Assembly (NCBI GenBank): GCA_037042915.1
Contig: CM073203.1
Span: 186,001 to 250,000 of the forward strand
Direction: 5' to 3'
DNA from: Auricularia sp. M13
Lineage: Eukaryota; Basidiomycota; Agaricomycetes; Auriculariales; Auriculariaceae
DNA length: 64,000 nucleotides
Shown here piece by piece: positions 22,619-34,263 of the stretch (position 1 is the first letter of the stretch; each line of letters starts with the position of its first letter). The notes beneath the pieces were generated by a model. The model saw only the letters and a program-made list of their open reading frames with translations, was not told the origin of the DNA and made no database searches. A program made the position numbers and the translations under genes.

Positions 22619-25600
22619 CTACTTCCTCGAAGAGCGTCCGGAAGAAGAGCGCCTCACGGCAGAGCGCTTCTTCGGCTTGCACGTTTTGCTCGGAGCAGGA
22701 GTAGCAGGCGTGGTAGTAGGCGGGGGCGTGGCAGGGGGAGCCGGGGCTTCCCAGGTCACGACATTCTTCTCGTTGAGATCAAGAGCGCTGGGCGTAATGG
22801 TGAGAATCTTCTTCTCCTCAGAATACTCGATCGCATCCTCAGCGACAGCCTCGTCGTTGACGGTGACCTTCGCGGGCTTGGAGGCCACACCGAGGATCTC
22901 AATCTTCTCGAGCTTCTGCTCGATGGTGAACTCGCCCTTCGGCGCAAGCTCGACGCTGCCGTCCGCCGCGGTGATCGACAGACGCGTGCTGGGGCCAGGC
23001 GGGTACGAGATGCCGTCGTCGAGGTAGAACGAACCGACGGCCTTCTCGTCGGTACCGAGCGCGACGAGCAGCGAGTACGGGCCCTCGCGCGTTTCGGTTG
23101 TCGTGTACCCCGGCTCCGCGTGCAGGAGGAGCGCGTGACCGCCGCGGACGTGCACGTTGATCTTGCCGAGCGGCGCCTCCATGGTCTGGTTGCCCTTCCC
23201 GGTGGCGACCTCGTGCGTCCAGAAGTCGTACCACTTCTCGCTCTCCTCGTTGCCCGGGAGAACACCTGACAGTGCAATTCGTGTGAGATATGGCCGCAGA
23301 GTGTACTGGGACATCCCAACTGCACCTTTCACCGTGGTAGCCTTGGGCTCAAGAACGGGAGTGACGATGAGCGCTGAGCCGACCATGAACTGCTGGTCGA
23401 CGCCGAAGAGAGACTCATCGTTTGGGAACTCCCACCAGAGCGCGCGTGCGGGCGGCGTGCCAGCGAGGGACACATCAGCGAAGAGCGTCGCCTGCATCCA
23501 GACGATGTCAACATAAATACCAGGCTCAACTGAGAGCAGACGAACCCAGTACGGGAGAAGCGAGTAACGAGCAGCAATTGCCGTACGAGATGCCTCGGCG
23601 ACGCTGTCCCAGAGGTACGGCTCGATGGCATTGCCGTCCTTGGTGTGGTGGTTGCGGTAGAACGGCATAAACGCCGACAGCATCATCCAGCGGTTGCACA
23701 GTTCCTCCGACCCCTTGCCCACTACAGAGTTACTGTGTCAGAAACCTATTCAGAAGAAGCGCAGGACTAAAACGCACTGTGGCCGCAAGTATCGGGTCCA
23801 ACCATGGGAATCTGGAACATGGTGAATTGTAGAATACCCTGGATGGTCGACCACATCGTCCACCTGAGAAAGAATAAGAACTGGGAGGACTAAAGTTTTA
23901 ATGGTTTTAGATACCAGTTGGCGTGGTTATCACCGAGCTGATAATGTTAGTCTTGACTGAGGTACGAGGGACGAAAGAACGGAACGAACCCAGTGACCAG
24001 TCCAGCGACCGGACGAAGCAAATGTCGAGCGGGAGATGATGAATGGACGCTCATTAGGGTTGATCTTGAGGAGCGCGTTATACGTGGCCTTCTCCTCGCC
24101 GAGACCGTAGGTGTTGTGCACATCGTACTGAAGGACACCGTTGGCGTGCTTCGAGAACAGGTCGATGGTGTGATGGATGAGATCACCGGGTGCTATGCGA
24201 CAGGTCAGTAAAAGCACTGTGATTATAGCTATGGCATCCGAGCAGACCATTGTGGATGGTGTAGGGTGGGAAGTTGACGCTGCCTGACTTCTTGCGGCCG
24301 GTCATCTTGCCATCCGTATCAGCGCGCTTGACCATCTCACTGCTCTCGATCTCGTGTCTCTTCGTAGTCTTCGGGTCGTACGTCACTCCGCTACACATTT
24401 CATCAGTATTTCTGTCGCTTGAAGGTCAACGAGACGTACCAGATGCCGTTGCAGAAATTAGCCGCCTGAAAGAGCCGTTAGAATCCCTGGGAAGACCACG
24501 AGGAAAGTCGAAGCCAACCTCGTTCATGTCCAGCCAGATGCCGTCGAACTTGACACCGCCGTCGTACCAAGCCTTAAGCTCGTCAGTCCACCAGGACTCG
24601 GTCTTCGGCGCGAACCAGTCAGGGAAGTACTACCGTATACCAGAGAGTTATCTCAGCGTGTGTTCATCGTACCAGAAGAACCGCAGCTCACCGTCTCTCC
24701 CGGCCAGACCTTTCCGCGGGTGAGCGAGCCGTTGTTCATCTTGATGAAGACGTCCTGCTCGACGCCCTTGTCGTGCGCGCGGTTCTAGGGTACGACGATG
24801 AGCTGACCGGTTCCTAGTCGCGAAATGGTGAACGCGCACTCCCTTCTCGATCTTGATGCCGACGTCGACAATGGGAATCACTTCGCAGGCATGAGATACG
24901 GTTCTTTCACGAGGGGGAAGACATTCATACTGCGCTGCTTATTCTCTTTCTGAAACAACATGGTCAGGCCTGATAGCGTGCGAGAGGTAACAGGGAATAC
25001 ACACCAGCTCCGACAAGAAGTCTTTGACCTTGTCCATCGGGAAGTTCTGCGGGTGGTTGGTGAAGTCCTTGTTGCCATCGTAGAAGTCGATGTCGACCCA
25101 TTGGACTACGGCAATGCTGGAACTTAAGCTAGGAGCTAGGGCGAAGAAATCACGAACCTTCGAGCGGGATGTTCGCCTCACGCATCTTGGTGGTGCGTTT
25201 CTTCCACTCGTCGACATTGTCGTAGCCCCAGCTATAGAACGATCAGCCAATTAATCGTCTTCATAAGGTATTCTCACCGGCAGAGATGGAAGCCGAACGC
25301 CCAAGTGGGAGTCCAGAGCGGGTAGCCTAGCAGAGTGCCGTACTGCTCAATGACACTCTTGGGTTCCGGTCCGGCGAGGATGTAGAAGTCGAGAATGCCA
25401 CCGAGGAAGCGGTACTGGATTAGCGACACGTCGGACTCCGGAGGCGTCAGGAGCAGGATGTCCGCGGGGTTCGAGCTATCGGAACGGTAAGAGCGGTCTT
25501 GACGCGAGACTACGGTAGCCACTCACTTGAGCAGGAACACGCCGTGCGATTTTCCCTTGCCAGATGCATCGAGGCGGTGCTCCATGTAGAAGGGGTGCGC

Positions 25601-26590
25601 GCCGTAGCTAGATATGTTGTTGAGATGTGTGCCCAAGGAAAGTAAATCGCTACTCACGAGTTGCGGTCAAGCTCGACCGAGCCCTCTAATAGCCACCAGG
25701 GTCAGATGGTGACTGCAGCGATGACGAAGCATACCATAAGTGAAGAGTGCCTGGACAGTTCCAGCACCACCATTCTCGCCAACGTCGCGTCTGAAGCCGC
25801 TGGAAGAGTAATACTCTCCGAGACCGTAGATGTTGGCGCCCTTGGGCAGCGCAGACGTGATCTGCGAAACGTCAGATCAAGCGGACGGGAGATGGAAAAC
25901 TTTGAGACCTCAAGGTATTGGTCCTCGAAGACAAGATTGAAGCCCTTGAGGGCCGTGCGCTCGTCGTCCTGGCGCGTGGGAGCGATGGGCGTTTTGGGCA
26001 GTGAGCTCTGGCGCGTATCGAACAACGGGCGCACGTCCTCGGCGTCGCCCTTGCGCGTGACCCAGAACTCGAACGGCTTCGGGCTGTAGTTGAAGACGAG
26101 GTCAGACCTGTCGGCGGAGGCACCATCGTCGGGCCCGGCACGCTCGATGAACGACTCCGGGATCTGGAATTGGTTCTTCGCGGTGTCGTAGATCTTCACA
26201 TGAAGTCTCAAGTCGTCTCGTATCAGCCGAATACTGTGAAGCAAGATTGAGACCGCGGGAACACACCTGGTCTGGGTGTCGTAGGTCACCTCAACCGTGA
26301 GGTCCTTGATGTCCTTGCCAAACGCCGTGCATTCGTCGCCGGCCAAGGTGAGTTTGGCCGTCAGACCTACAGCGTTCTCGTCGACAGACTCAAGACTGTA
26401 ACCTGCGTCCTAGTTAACGCTCCTAGTTTCGCTGCAGGCCACCGTACATACCAGGACATTTGGAAACGTCCTTGTTGGTCTTGATAGCGCCCATGCCATC
26501 GCGAGCCACAAGAGTGTTATTAGTGGGGGGCTGGTAAGCAGCAGCAAAAGAAAGGATCGAAAGAACAAAAGAAAGGCCAGCGAGGGCCAT
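22619..26590 (-). CDS. Secreted alpha-glucosidase, glycoside hydrolase family 31
   Basis: This enzyme hydrolyses terminal alpha-glucosidic bonds outside the cell. The chosen ATG (26588-26590) opens a signal peptide (MALAGLSFVLSILSFAAA) and is followed by a short exon ending KCPG; intron 1 is 26403-26451 and the next exon starts YSLESVDENAVG. Family landmarks appear in order: YGLGEYYSSSGFRR, RWGYDNVDEW, WVDIDFYDGNKDF, the nucleophile Asp in FDGIWLDMNE (about 24520-24550), RPFIISRSTFASSGRW, the acid/base Asp in LGDNHANW (about 23915-23937) and FMPFYRNHH. About ten introns interrupt it. The C-terminus has a Pro/Thr-rich linker and a basic Ser/Arg tail (22621-22770), unusual as an enzyme end. Stop TAG is at 22619-22621. 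The family call is firm; substrate preference cannot be told. Confidence 0.93.
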
Positions 26591-27648
26591 GGTAAAGAAA
26601 ATTCACGAAAGAGAAAGGACAACGGGTGATGTGAGCTGCGAGGCTAGGTCCTACATATGTATATAGCGTGGCATAATGGCTCTTACGCCGCTGGCGACTG
26701 CGTAACCATGTGCGCTCAGTTGAGATTGGAACGCAACGCAATGCCACGCGAGAAAGTCATGATGATTAGCCTGTCACTAGCACCGCAGTGGGCATTCAGC
26801 TGATTCCTATTATGGGTAAGTGCTTGCCTGTATATCTCCAGCCCTGGTTGATACCATGCAGGTGAGCAAGTAGAGAAGGCTCAGCGTTGTACCCTGATTT
26901 CGACGCGCTCGCCACTGTGGAAGAAAATCCTGTGATCACTTGCCAGGAAGATGACCCAGCGCATCGCCGATCCACGTGGCCTTTCGACATCGAGGGCGGA
27001 TCATTAGGGAAGGGTGAATGATACCTGTATACCAGTAAAAAGTGACCCCAGAAGCTTAGCTTCACAGCTCCAGGTAACATTAGTGCATATCAAATACCTC
27101 TTCACGAGCTTCGAGCGCCACAACAAGCTCGGGGAGCACTGGCATGTGTACAAAATGCTATATGTCAGGGTGATACATACCATTACCGGGCACTGGGCAG
27201 ATCGTGGCAGGAAGCGAACCCGAAAAACCAGCGCAAAACACACGGACCAAACACGGACTCACCCGGTCCGCGCGCGGCCGCACGCATTCGCCCCGAGAAA
27301 ATCCTCAATATCCTGCCACGAACACCAGCAGGCTATGGCTGAAGCACTGCAGCTGCATGCGCCAGTACATTGGGGCTTCCAGGAAGGGCGAGACCAAGCG
27401 CTGGCAGCGCAGCTGACATGGGGCGATGCGGCAGTCTAGTCGACAGCTGGCGGGGATCGTCGCCTGCAACGATACAGCTGTCAATGCTCTTTAATAGTAC
27501 TGTCAGTAAAAGAGTATGCCAGTCTGGTTCGCAAATACCGAAACAATTATATTCTTACGGTGGCTCTTACCGTTTCCAATAATGACGCAACGTCTGGCGC
27601 GGCCGCATTTGCATCATACCCCATCTCGCCGACTCGAAACTGGCGCGC
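26591..27648. other. Intergenic region between divergent GH31 and CFEM genes
   Basis: About 1 kb separates the GH31 start (minus) from the CFEM protein start (plus). I see no coding exon, RNA gene or clear repeat. Short open frames on both strands lack splice or family signals. It must contain the two promoters. There is no obvious TATA box close to 27649. Confidence 0.5.
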
Positions 27649-28829
27649 ATGCCTCTTGCCCTCTTACTATCTATGCGTTGTACAGAACGGGCAATCGTTC
27701 TCGTTTTCCTACTATCCGCAGCGTTCGCGCAGAATCCGCCAGGTGCGAAATGACTGCTCATGATCGACGCTGGCTAATGACAGCCAATTCCAGGATGCGC
27801 TGTCAGCTGTCTAGGAAGTACTCAGACGGAATGCTCTCCTGTCTCTGTCCAGAATCTCGCGTGTCTATGTCGATCCGCCAGCGCACAGAATGCGCTGTTC
27901 GGTTGCGTACAAGGCGCATGCTCTCAGAATGATATACAAACGGCACGTAGCTTCTTCGACGGCGTATGTGCTGCTGTCGTGAGTACACGCCAAAGACATC
28001 TCAATCTGCGTTATTCTGAATGATGCTAGACGCAGTCCTCGAGCACTCCGAATCCAACAACGGCCAAGTAAGTGTGCAATTGTCGATTTGGCAATAGGCT
28101 GACATTCTCTTATTCCTCTCCAGTCCACCAAATGGTCCTAGCAATTCTCCCACGTCGCCAAGTGCTAGTCCTAGTGACACCGGAGGCATGACACCATCTA
28201 CCACGGGTTCCAAACCGTCCGAGTCGAACCTACAGACGCCGAGCAGTGCGTCGCCAGACATCTCAGCGTCTTTCCCTGCATCCTCAGAGCCATCCTCCTC
28301 TGCAGACGCATCGAGCCATCCCAAATCAAGAGCAGCCGTAATTGGGGGCGCAGTTGGTGGGGCGGTCGGCGGTCTCGCACTCATCACGCTCCTTGCGCTC
28401 GTATTTCTCCTCCTCCGCCGTCGACGCCGTCGTGCATCCCGGAATCCCAGGCCTCAGACCAGCTCTGAGAAGCAATTCCAGCCTCCCATCGTGGGCCAGC
28501 ACGCGTCTGGCGACAGCTACAATCCTTATGGCCCTCAACCCGGCGCCGGGTCTGGCGGCGGCATCTCCGCTGAAAGTCACACCGGTACGCCGATCGGACC
28601 GTACATTGCACGCCCGTTCGTGGCGAGCCCCGCTGCTATGGACTCTGGGGTTCAGGAACGTCAGGGTCTCACGGTGCAGCAGAGTGAGACGGTCCAGCAC
28701 ATGCTGGCGCAGGGAGCCGATCCCGTGGTTGTGCGGGATGTCGTGGATAGGATGCGCGCGGAGAATCGCGGCGAGAGGACCGAGCCTCCGCAGTACGACT
28801 TCAAGGACGCGACCGAGACTGCTGTATAA
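27649..28829 (+). CDS. CFEM-domain single-pass membrane protein
   Basis: Four exons (27649-27742, 27794-27978, 28030-28067, 28124-28829) join in phase to 340 codons. The signal peptide ends LLSAAFAQ. The CFEM domain, the fungal eight-cysteine module, follows in exon 2: cysteines in CAVSCLG, TECSP, LACLCR, FGCVQGAC and GVCAAV. A Ser/Thr/Pro-rich stalk comes next, then a glycine-zipper membrane helix (VIGGAVGGAVGGLALITLLA) with an arginine-rich stop-transfer (LLRRRRRR). The cytoplasmic tail is about 130 residues and ends QYDFKDATETAV. CFEM proteins serve in haem/iron capture, adhesion or surface signalling; which applies here is unknown. The long cytoplasmic tail points to a receptor or sensor and not a GPI-anchored protein. 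Confidence 0.88.
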
Positions 28830-29166
28830 TGGACGATATCGCACATCTTACGGCTTCTTCAACGCATGAACGACTGAGCGCTTGACTCTTGTATCTCTAC
28901 TGGGACGCGATTCTCGCTCAATCGCTACGGGACTTGTATGTGAACCTCGAATTTCCGAATTTACGGACCCCAGGGTCTCATGTAAGTTTGAGAGCAGCCG
29001 CAGCACTCCATTTCTTCATTGATAATTACCATACAAGGGCTCTATTGATGTGTTCTGCTAGTGGATCCGCTCGAGACAGCAATGCTGAATAAGCAGACGC
29101 ACAAACAGAGCAAACTATAAAGCCCGTTGCCACATTTCGAACCTTGTCGACATCTTCCCTTCCAAC

Positions 29167-29562
29167 ATGTCGAACTCGCGCACCTCACCGCACTCCGCGC
29201 TCCGCGTCGCCGCCACCGTCTTCGGGACCATATTCGTCGGATTCGGCATCAATGCGGTCCTGCGCCCAGAGCATGCGCTCACGTTCTTCGAGATGAAGCC
29301 GCCCGTCCTTGCCGCAGACAGACAGGTGCTCGACGCGCTTTTGGCGGTTTACGGCGTCAGAGACGTGTTCATGGGACTGGCGTTGTACGCAGCGGCGTAC
29401 TTTGGCCACCGCCAAACACTCGGTTGGATCGTGATCGCTGCCAGCGGCGTGGCTTTCGCGGACGGCGCCATCTGCAAGGCCAACGGTCAGGGAGAATGGA
29501 ATCACTGGGGTTACGCGCCCATGGTCGCTGGAGTTGGGAGTCTGCTGCTCGCAGGCTTCTAA
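29167..29562 (+). CDS. DUF4267-family integral membrane protein
   Basis: An uninterrupted 131-codon frame with four hydrophobic segments: VAATVFGTIFVGFGINAV, LLAVYGVRDVFMGLALYAAA, LGWIVIAASGVAFADGAI and WGYAPMVAGVGSLLLAGF. The GVRDVFMGLALY stretch and the spacing of segments match fungal DUF4267 proteins, small membrane proteins of unknown function. The ATG at 29167 is the first in frame and follows a pyrimidine-rich leader. The gene lies on the same strand as the CFEM gene but has its own leader. No signal peptide separate from the first helix is seen. Confidence 0.8.
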   Translation: MSNSRTSPHSALRVAATVFGTIFVGFGINAVLRPEHALTFFEMKPPVLAADRQVLDALLAVYGVRDVFMGLALYAAAYFGHRQTLGWIVIAASGVAFADGAICKANGQGEWNHWGYAPMVAGVGSLLLAGF

Positions 29563-30145
29563 CTTGCCACATTGATCAAAAATCAAGAACAAGATGAAGA
29601 CTATTGCTGTCAAAAGCGAAGAAAAATGTGACGAAGACTCGTCGAAGCATCCTTGTATTCGCGAATGTATCCCGTCATTCCATGGGTGTTACGACTCAAG
29701 ATGTACGCTGTGCTTCGCTGCTCCAACATGATATTCTGAGTCCCTGCTTATTGAACGAGCATTCAGTAACTTCCATGAACAATAAACATGTCTGCAGCCC
29801 AAGAAATCGTCTTCCCATGCCTATTGAACGAGCCTAGACTAACCTCCATGATCTTTCAACTGTCTGCTGAGTGCGGTCCCATCTTTCTCCTTATCTTTTG
29901 CAGTTGAAGCGGCTCCATCTTGAGTCCTCAGCATGTAGGTAGATAGGTAGGTGGGCACAGGAACTATGGGCATATGCATGTGAACTTTGAAATGCATTTC
30001 TATTCTCCTAAAGCTTACGATCAAAACGAACACGGATTACTATAATCACAGATGCACATACACGCGAGGTATAGACAGGGTAGGGCGCCCTCATCGCAAT
30101 ATCCAGCAACGGAGAAAAAATCGGAACGAGACTGTACGACGGACC
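29563..30145. other. Intergenic region between convergent genes
   Basis: About 580 bp lies between the convergent DUF4267 and Afi1-like genes. It is AT-richer than its neighbours. The phrase attgaacgagc occurs twice (29751 and 29822) within a weak 70-bp direct repeat that includes taacttccatgaac and taacctccatgatc. No coding or RNA feature was found. Confidence 0.5.
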
Positions 30146-33100
30146 TCAGTGACCCAGAGAGCTTTGACTATTATTGCTCGGCGAGCGGGCCATGGCGATG
30201 TTCGGGGCGCTGAGAGAGGCATGCAGAGGTTGCTGTTGCTGCTGTTGCTGCTGCAACTGCTGCTGCTGCGCTGCCAACCGCACATACGCGAATCTGAACG
30301 AACTTCAGTACTCCGGCGACAATGCGAAAGGAGGACGCACCGCTGGAAATGATTGAGCAGCCTGATGAACACTCGTCCGACCTCCCAGTTCCTTAATCGG
30401 TTGAACAGCTCGACCGTGCTCGCTCTGACCGTCTCGCTCTGGCTGAACAGCCCAAACGCCAGCGGCGTCAGCCCGCCGCGGCTCAGCGGCAGATACGCGA
30501 GCAGCTCCACGACGGCCTCGTACCCGCCGTCGCCGCACACCTGCGCGAACGTGCGCGCGATCGCCTCCGCTTCGGCGGGCGGCACGCTGCGCATGAACAG
30601 CAGTCGCCCGAGCTGGTGCGCGATATCGATCGTGCGGAACTGCGAGTGCTCCATCTGCGTCTGGAAGTCGGCCGCGAAGTACTCGTACGAGCGCGTCTTG
30701 CGCCAGCCCTCGATGCGCGACGCGTTCGCGTTGAGCTCCTTGGCCCACGCCGCGCCGTCGACCGGCACGACGACGCCGCTCCCCAGCGTGCCCGCCGCGG
30801 CGCTGAACGCCGCGCTCCGGAAGCCGATGTCCGTGTGCCGGAACTGCTCCTCCTCGTACCGCGCCGCCATCCGCACGAAGCGCTGCACGTACTCCGTGAA
30901 CCGCTGCCGCACGTTGGACTCGCCATGGTGTTGCTGGATCATCAGCAGAATCTGCGTTACGTTAGCACAGGGACTGGACAAAAAAGGAGACGTGGTACCT
31001 CCTCCATGAAGATGTTGTCGGGGTGGTCGTCGCGCGCCTTGGCCTGTTTGCCCGCCGCGTCGTCCGGATCCTGGCTGCCCAGGGTATCCTGCCGCGGCAG
31101 ACCCGGCAGCGGCGTGCTCGGCACGCTGGGAAAGTGCGCGAGCGGCGGCGGCGCGGCGTTGATGTTCTTGTGCACCGTCATCTTTCCCGTCGTCGTGTTG
31201 CAAAGCAGGTCCCACCAGTCCTTCTGCTCAAAGATCGGGTTCGTCACGCCCGCGATGTAGCCTGGCCTGCTCTTCGTCAGCCATCCTGGTAATTGTGGGC
31301 TAGAGGAAAGCGCGCTCACACATTCTGCATGACAGTGTCGCACAGCGCGAGATGCGCATACGGGAACGCGCGCTCCACGAAGCCGCGCAGCACGGTGCCG
31401 CACCCGCTAGCGAGCGCACACGCCGCGAGGACGTACTCGGACACCTGTCCCGCGCGCGTGCCGAGGAAAATGACGCGCTTCTGCGTTATGAGGGCGTTGA
31501 ACAGGACGACGATGGGGTGCGTCAAGTTTCCGTTCGTGTGCAGCTGCGCGTGTATCGGCCCGCTGACCTGGGCGTTCGGGCCCGAGAACGTCTGGATGAG
31601 CGAGACCAGCGAGTACTGCCCATCGCGCTTCAGTGGAAACCCATAAAACGACACGACAAAGGATGCGCACCTCACCGACGTCCTCGGGGAACGATGCCAG
31701 GGGCACTTTGACGGGCAGCACGACGGGCGGTGCGGGCGGCCGCGACGCATACTTGATGCTGGTGTAGAAGTATCGATAGTCCTTCTCGCCCAGCGTCATG
31801 CCGACCTTGTGGTTGGAGTCCACGCTCTCGGCCTCGCCGTCGACATCCGTAGAGCCGGACATCATACTCGACGTGCGACTTCGTGTCTGTTCAAACGACT
31901 CTACGGACCGCGAGGGATTCCCCGTCGCCGCAGTGCCAGCTGGGAGCTGTTGTTGCTTCTCTGCGAAGAGATCTCGCCGGTCCATTTGTCGCATGATGAG
32001 GCGCTCGTAACGGGATAGCGTTGGTGCCATTGCGATGTCCATTGCGGTCACGGCCTCGTATAACCTGTTGAGGCATGCTTCCGACGGTTCGTCGAAATAG
32101 GCTTGCAGGGCGACGAGAAGGACTGGCTAAAGGTAGACAGTCAATTCGATCCATTGCAGCTGAACTGGGTATCACAGCACTGATGAGGGGGTGTCACAGC
32201 AAGGTCGCAAGGCGTCACAGCAAAGGCCGCAACGAACGCCAACGTTCGCTTTAAAGCAACTAGGCAAAGGACGGGAAGTGCGCCGCGGGCAGCGATTATG
32301 CGCATAGCAAGGTTTTGCGCGACGAACACGAAGGCGGAAAGGGAGGGGGGGGGATGATGTGAAGGGGACGTCGTTTCCGCCTGTTGTCCACTGCCCACGG
32401 CCTCCCAAGCCTTTCCTCGCGTTACAGTAAGCTTAGTAGAAAGGCCTGAGGATACTCGCAGGCGTATGACACTCGGTTCATCTCTGCGGCGCCGCGCAGT
32501 GGACACACTCGCTGTTTGCGATTGCTGTGCCGCACCGCGACGTTCCTCTGCCATCCCGGTCACCGCCTACGCAGGCGTGATGCGTGAATCTATGAAGGAG
32601 CGATGCAGACAGGTGCTGAGCAACGTGAGGAGACAAGTTGCTGCAGAATCCAAGGTCTGTGGGCGTTGCGAGCCATTGCGAGAATTGCGAATTGCGAGCT
32701 CGCAACGCTGGTAACATTGCAAACCCCTTTTGACTATCGTTGCGGATTCGCGCAGACAGCGCTGTGATACCCAGAAGGATTATGCGCACCTTGAATATGT
32801 GAATATAAGGATGGTGTGTGCATATTGCTAGCGCCTTGACAACCCATTTTCTGCTTCATTTAGGCCTCATCTGAGGAGAATAAAAGTTGCTTACCGCTTG
32901 GCCGTAGAGTCAAATTTTCGAAATACGAGATTGAGAACGTGTAATATTGGCTGAGACTTGGTGCCAGAGCCGGTGTCGCTGTCGTCTTCCTCTTCCTCAG
33001 AGGACGACGCCTCGATCATAATTTCGCAGGTGTTCTCGGCAGTTTGATTGAGCATAAAGACTGTCCAGTCTTGCTCGACGTCGTGCACGCCCTCGGGCAG

Positions 33101-33273
33101 CATCAGCTCGGCCAGCAGCCTGAGTGCGTTATGAGCATCTAACCGAGTCGACTGGCTAGTGCGCACTGGGGGTCGACGCCTGTAGGCCATGGCAACTGGC
33201 GCGAAAGCGTAGTGCCAACGTCGATGTCGAATTCGGCCAGTAGCACGTACGAAACATTCTTCCGCCGGCCCAT
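30146..33273 (-). CDS. AFI1: Afi1-like DENN/SPA-domain protein (Arf3-linked polarity and vesicle traffic)
   Basis: Eight exons join in phase to 723 codons: 33273-33167, 33119-32895, 32850-32790, 32126-31671, 31615-31320, 31266-30999, 30951-30341 and 30293-30146. The N-terminal part has SYVLLAEFDIDVG, LLAELMLPEGVHD, DWTVFMLNQ, KALAICTHHPYIHIFK and LVALQAYFDEPSE, as in the Afi1 docking region. The SPA/DENN core has YSLVSLIQTFSG, THPIVVLFNALITQKRVIFL, YVLAACALASGCG and GYIAGVTNPIFE. In yeast the family member Afi1 binds the GTPase Arf3 in polarised growth. The C-terminus is a glutamine-rich run (about 30225-30270) of 12 Gln broken by one Leu, then a Ser/Asn tail. One intron (32127-32789) is 663 bp long because a transposon lies in it. 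Confidence 0.88.
32165..32774. mobile_element. 610-bp non-autonomous DNA transposon inside an AFI1 intron
   Basis: The ends are perfect 14-bp inverted repeats: CTGGGTATCACAGC at 32165-32178 and GCTGTGATACCCAG at 32761-32774. Inside, short motifs such as tcacagc, ttgcg and cgcaa recur near both ends. No transposase is present. The surrounding intron is 663 bp; removing the element leaves 53 bp, normal for this genome, and both splice sites are outside the element. Only AA flanks both ends, so the target-site duplication, and with it the superfamily, is uncertain. Confidence 0.85.
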
Positions 33274-34263
33274 TCAAAGGAATTGAGGTCAAGGATGATA
33301 TCGTCGGAGATACGCGACCGCTCATCCGCAACTCCGCCTTCCGTTTCTTTCCCTCCTGCCTCCCGCCATCACCCTAGTTGGGACCTCTTGCTTGAGGGCG
33401 TGCACGACGCAGGCTCTGCTGAATTATTTTAGCTGCCAAAACGCAGACCGGTGCGCACTTGACATTTTTGCTGAGGAGCTCTGCTCTGGCGCGGTTTCTA
33501 GTTCAAAAATGCTGGTGCAACCCTCGACCACTTCTAGATTCTGGAGGTTATTAGACAACCTCTAGGGCCGCAAGATTTATTTGGGCCTTGCGCCTTAATT
33601 CTATAGCTGCAAGATATCTCTAATGCTGGGGAATATTTGCGTATTTCGCCCTCCCAAAACGTTCTGGTTTTCTCGGCCTCTCGAGTTATGACGGGCCGTT
33701 CAATTGGGACTCAAACGCCAAAGGTATCTTCCGCGAGATCTGCCGAGCACACTCTTCCACTACCTCCGAGCAAGCCTCAAGCTTCATTTCTTGCCTCTCG
33801 TGGGAGGCAACGTGGTTCAACTTTGATCCGTTCAGCATGCGCGATTCTTCTTTCCATCTTTGTTGCTGGCCAGCGCTCGATTGATTATGGAGATCCTTCA
33901 GCACAGCTTCCGACTTGACATGACACAGTATGGAATTTGTCGTCGCGGCCGGTATCTCTGCTCAAGACTGCGCCTGCGACTTCCTTCAGTGCGCACGGAC
34001 TTTATGATCGCGGTAATTCATGTGTCTAATGCAGGTTGTCCGTCATCGTACCTGGGCATTATTTGCTTCGTTGCATACTACTCTATATCATATCGGCTTC
34101 CCGAAGGCTGATGTAGGCGGTCCGTCGACCAAACCGTCCTAGACTCATCGACCCATCGGCGATATAGAAGAACGTTCCATGCTGCGCATGCCAGCTTGCA
34201 TATATATATTGGCGCGGGTTAGATATTACGGGATCCACGCTCGCCCATCTCGTTGAAGTCGAA
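33274..34263. other. Intergenic region between divergent genes
   Basis: About 1 kb lies between the Afi1-like gene (minus) and the reductase gene (plus). No exon or repeat is convincing. A TATA-like tatatatattggcgc run at 34200-34214, about 60 bp upstream of the reductase ATG, is a plausible core promoter. Confidence 0.45.
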
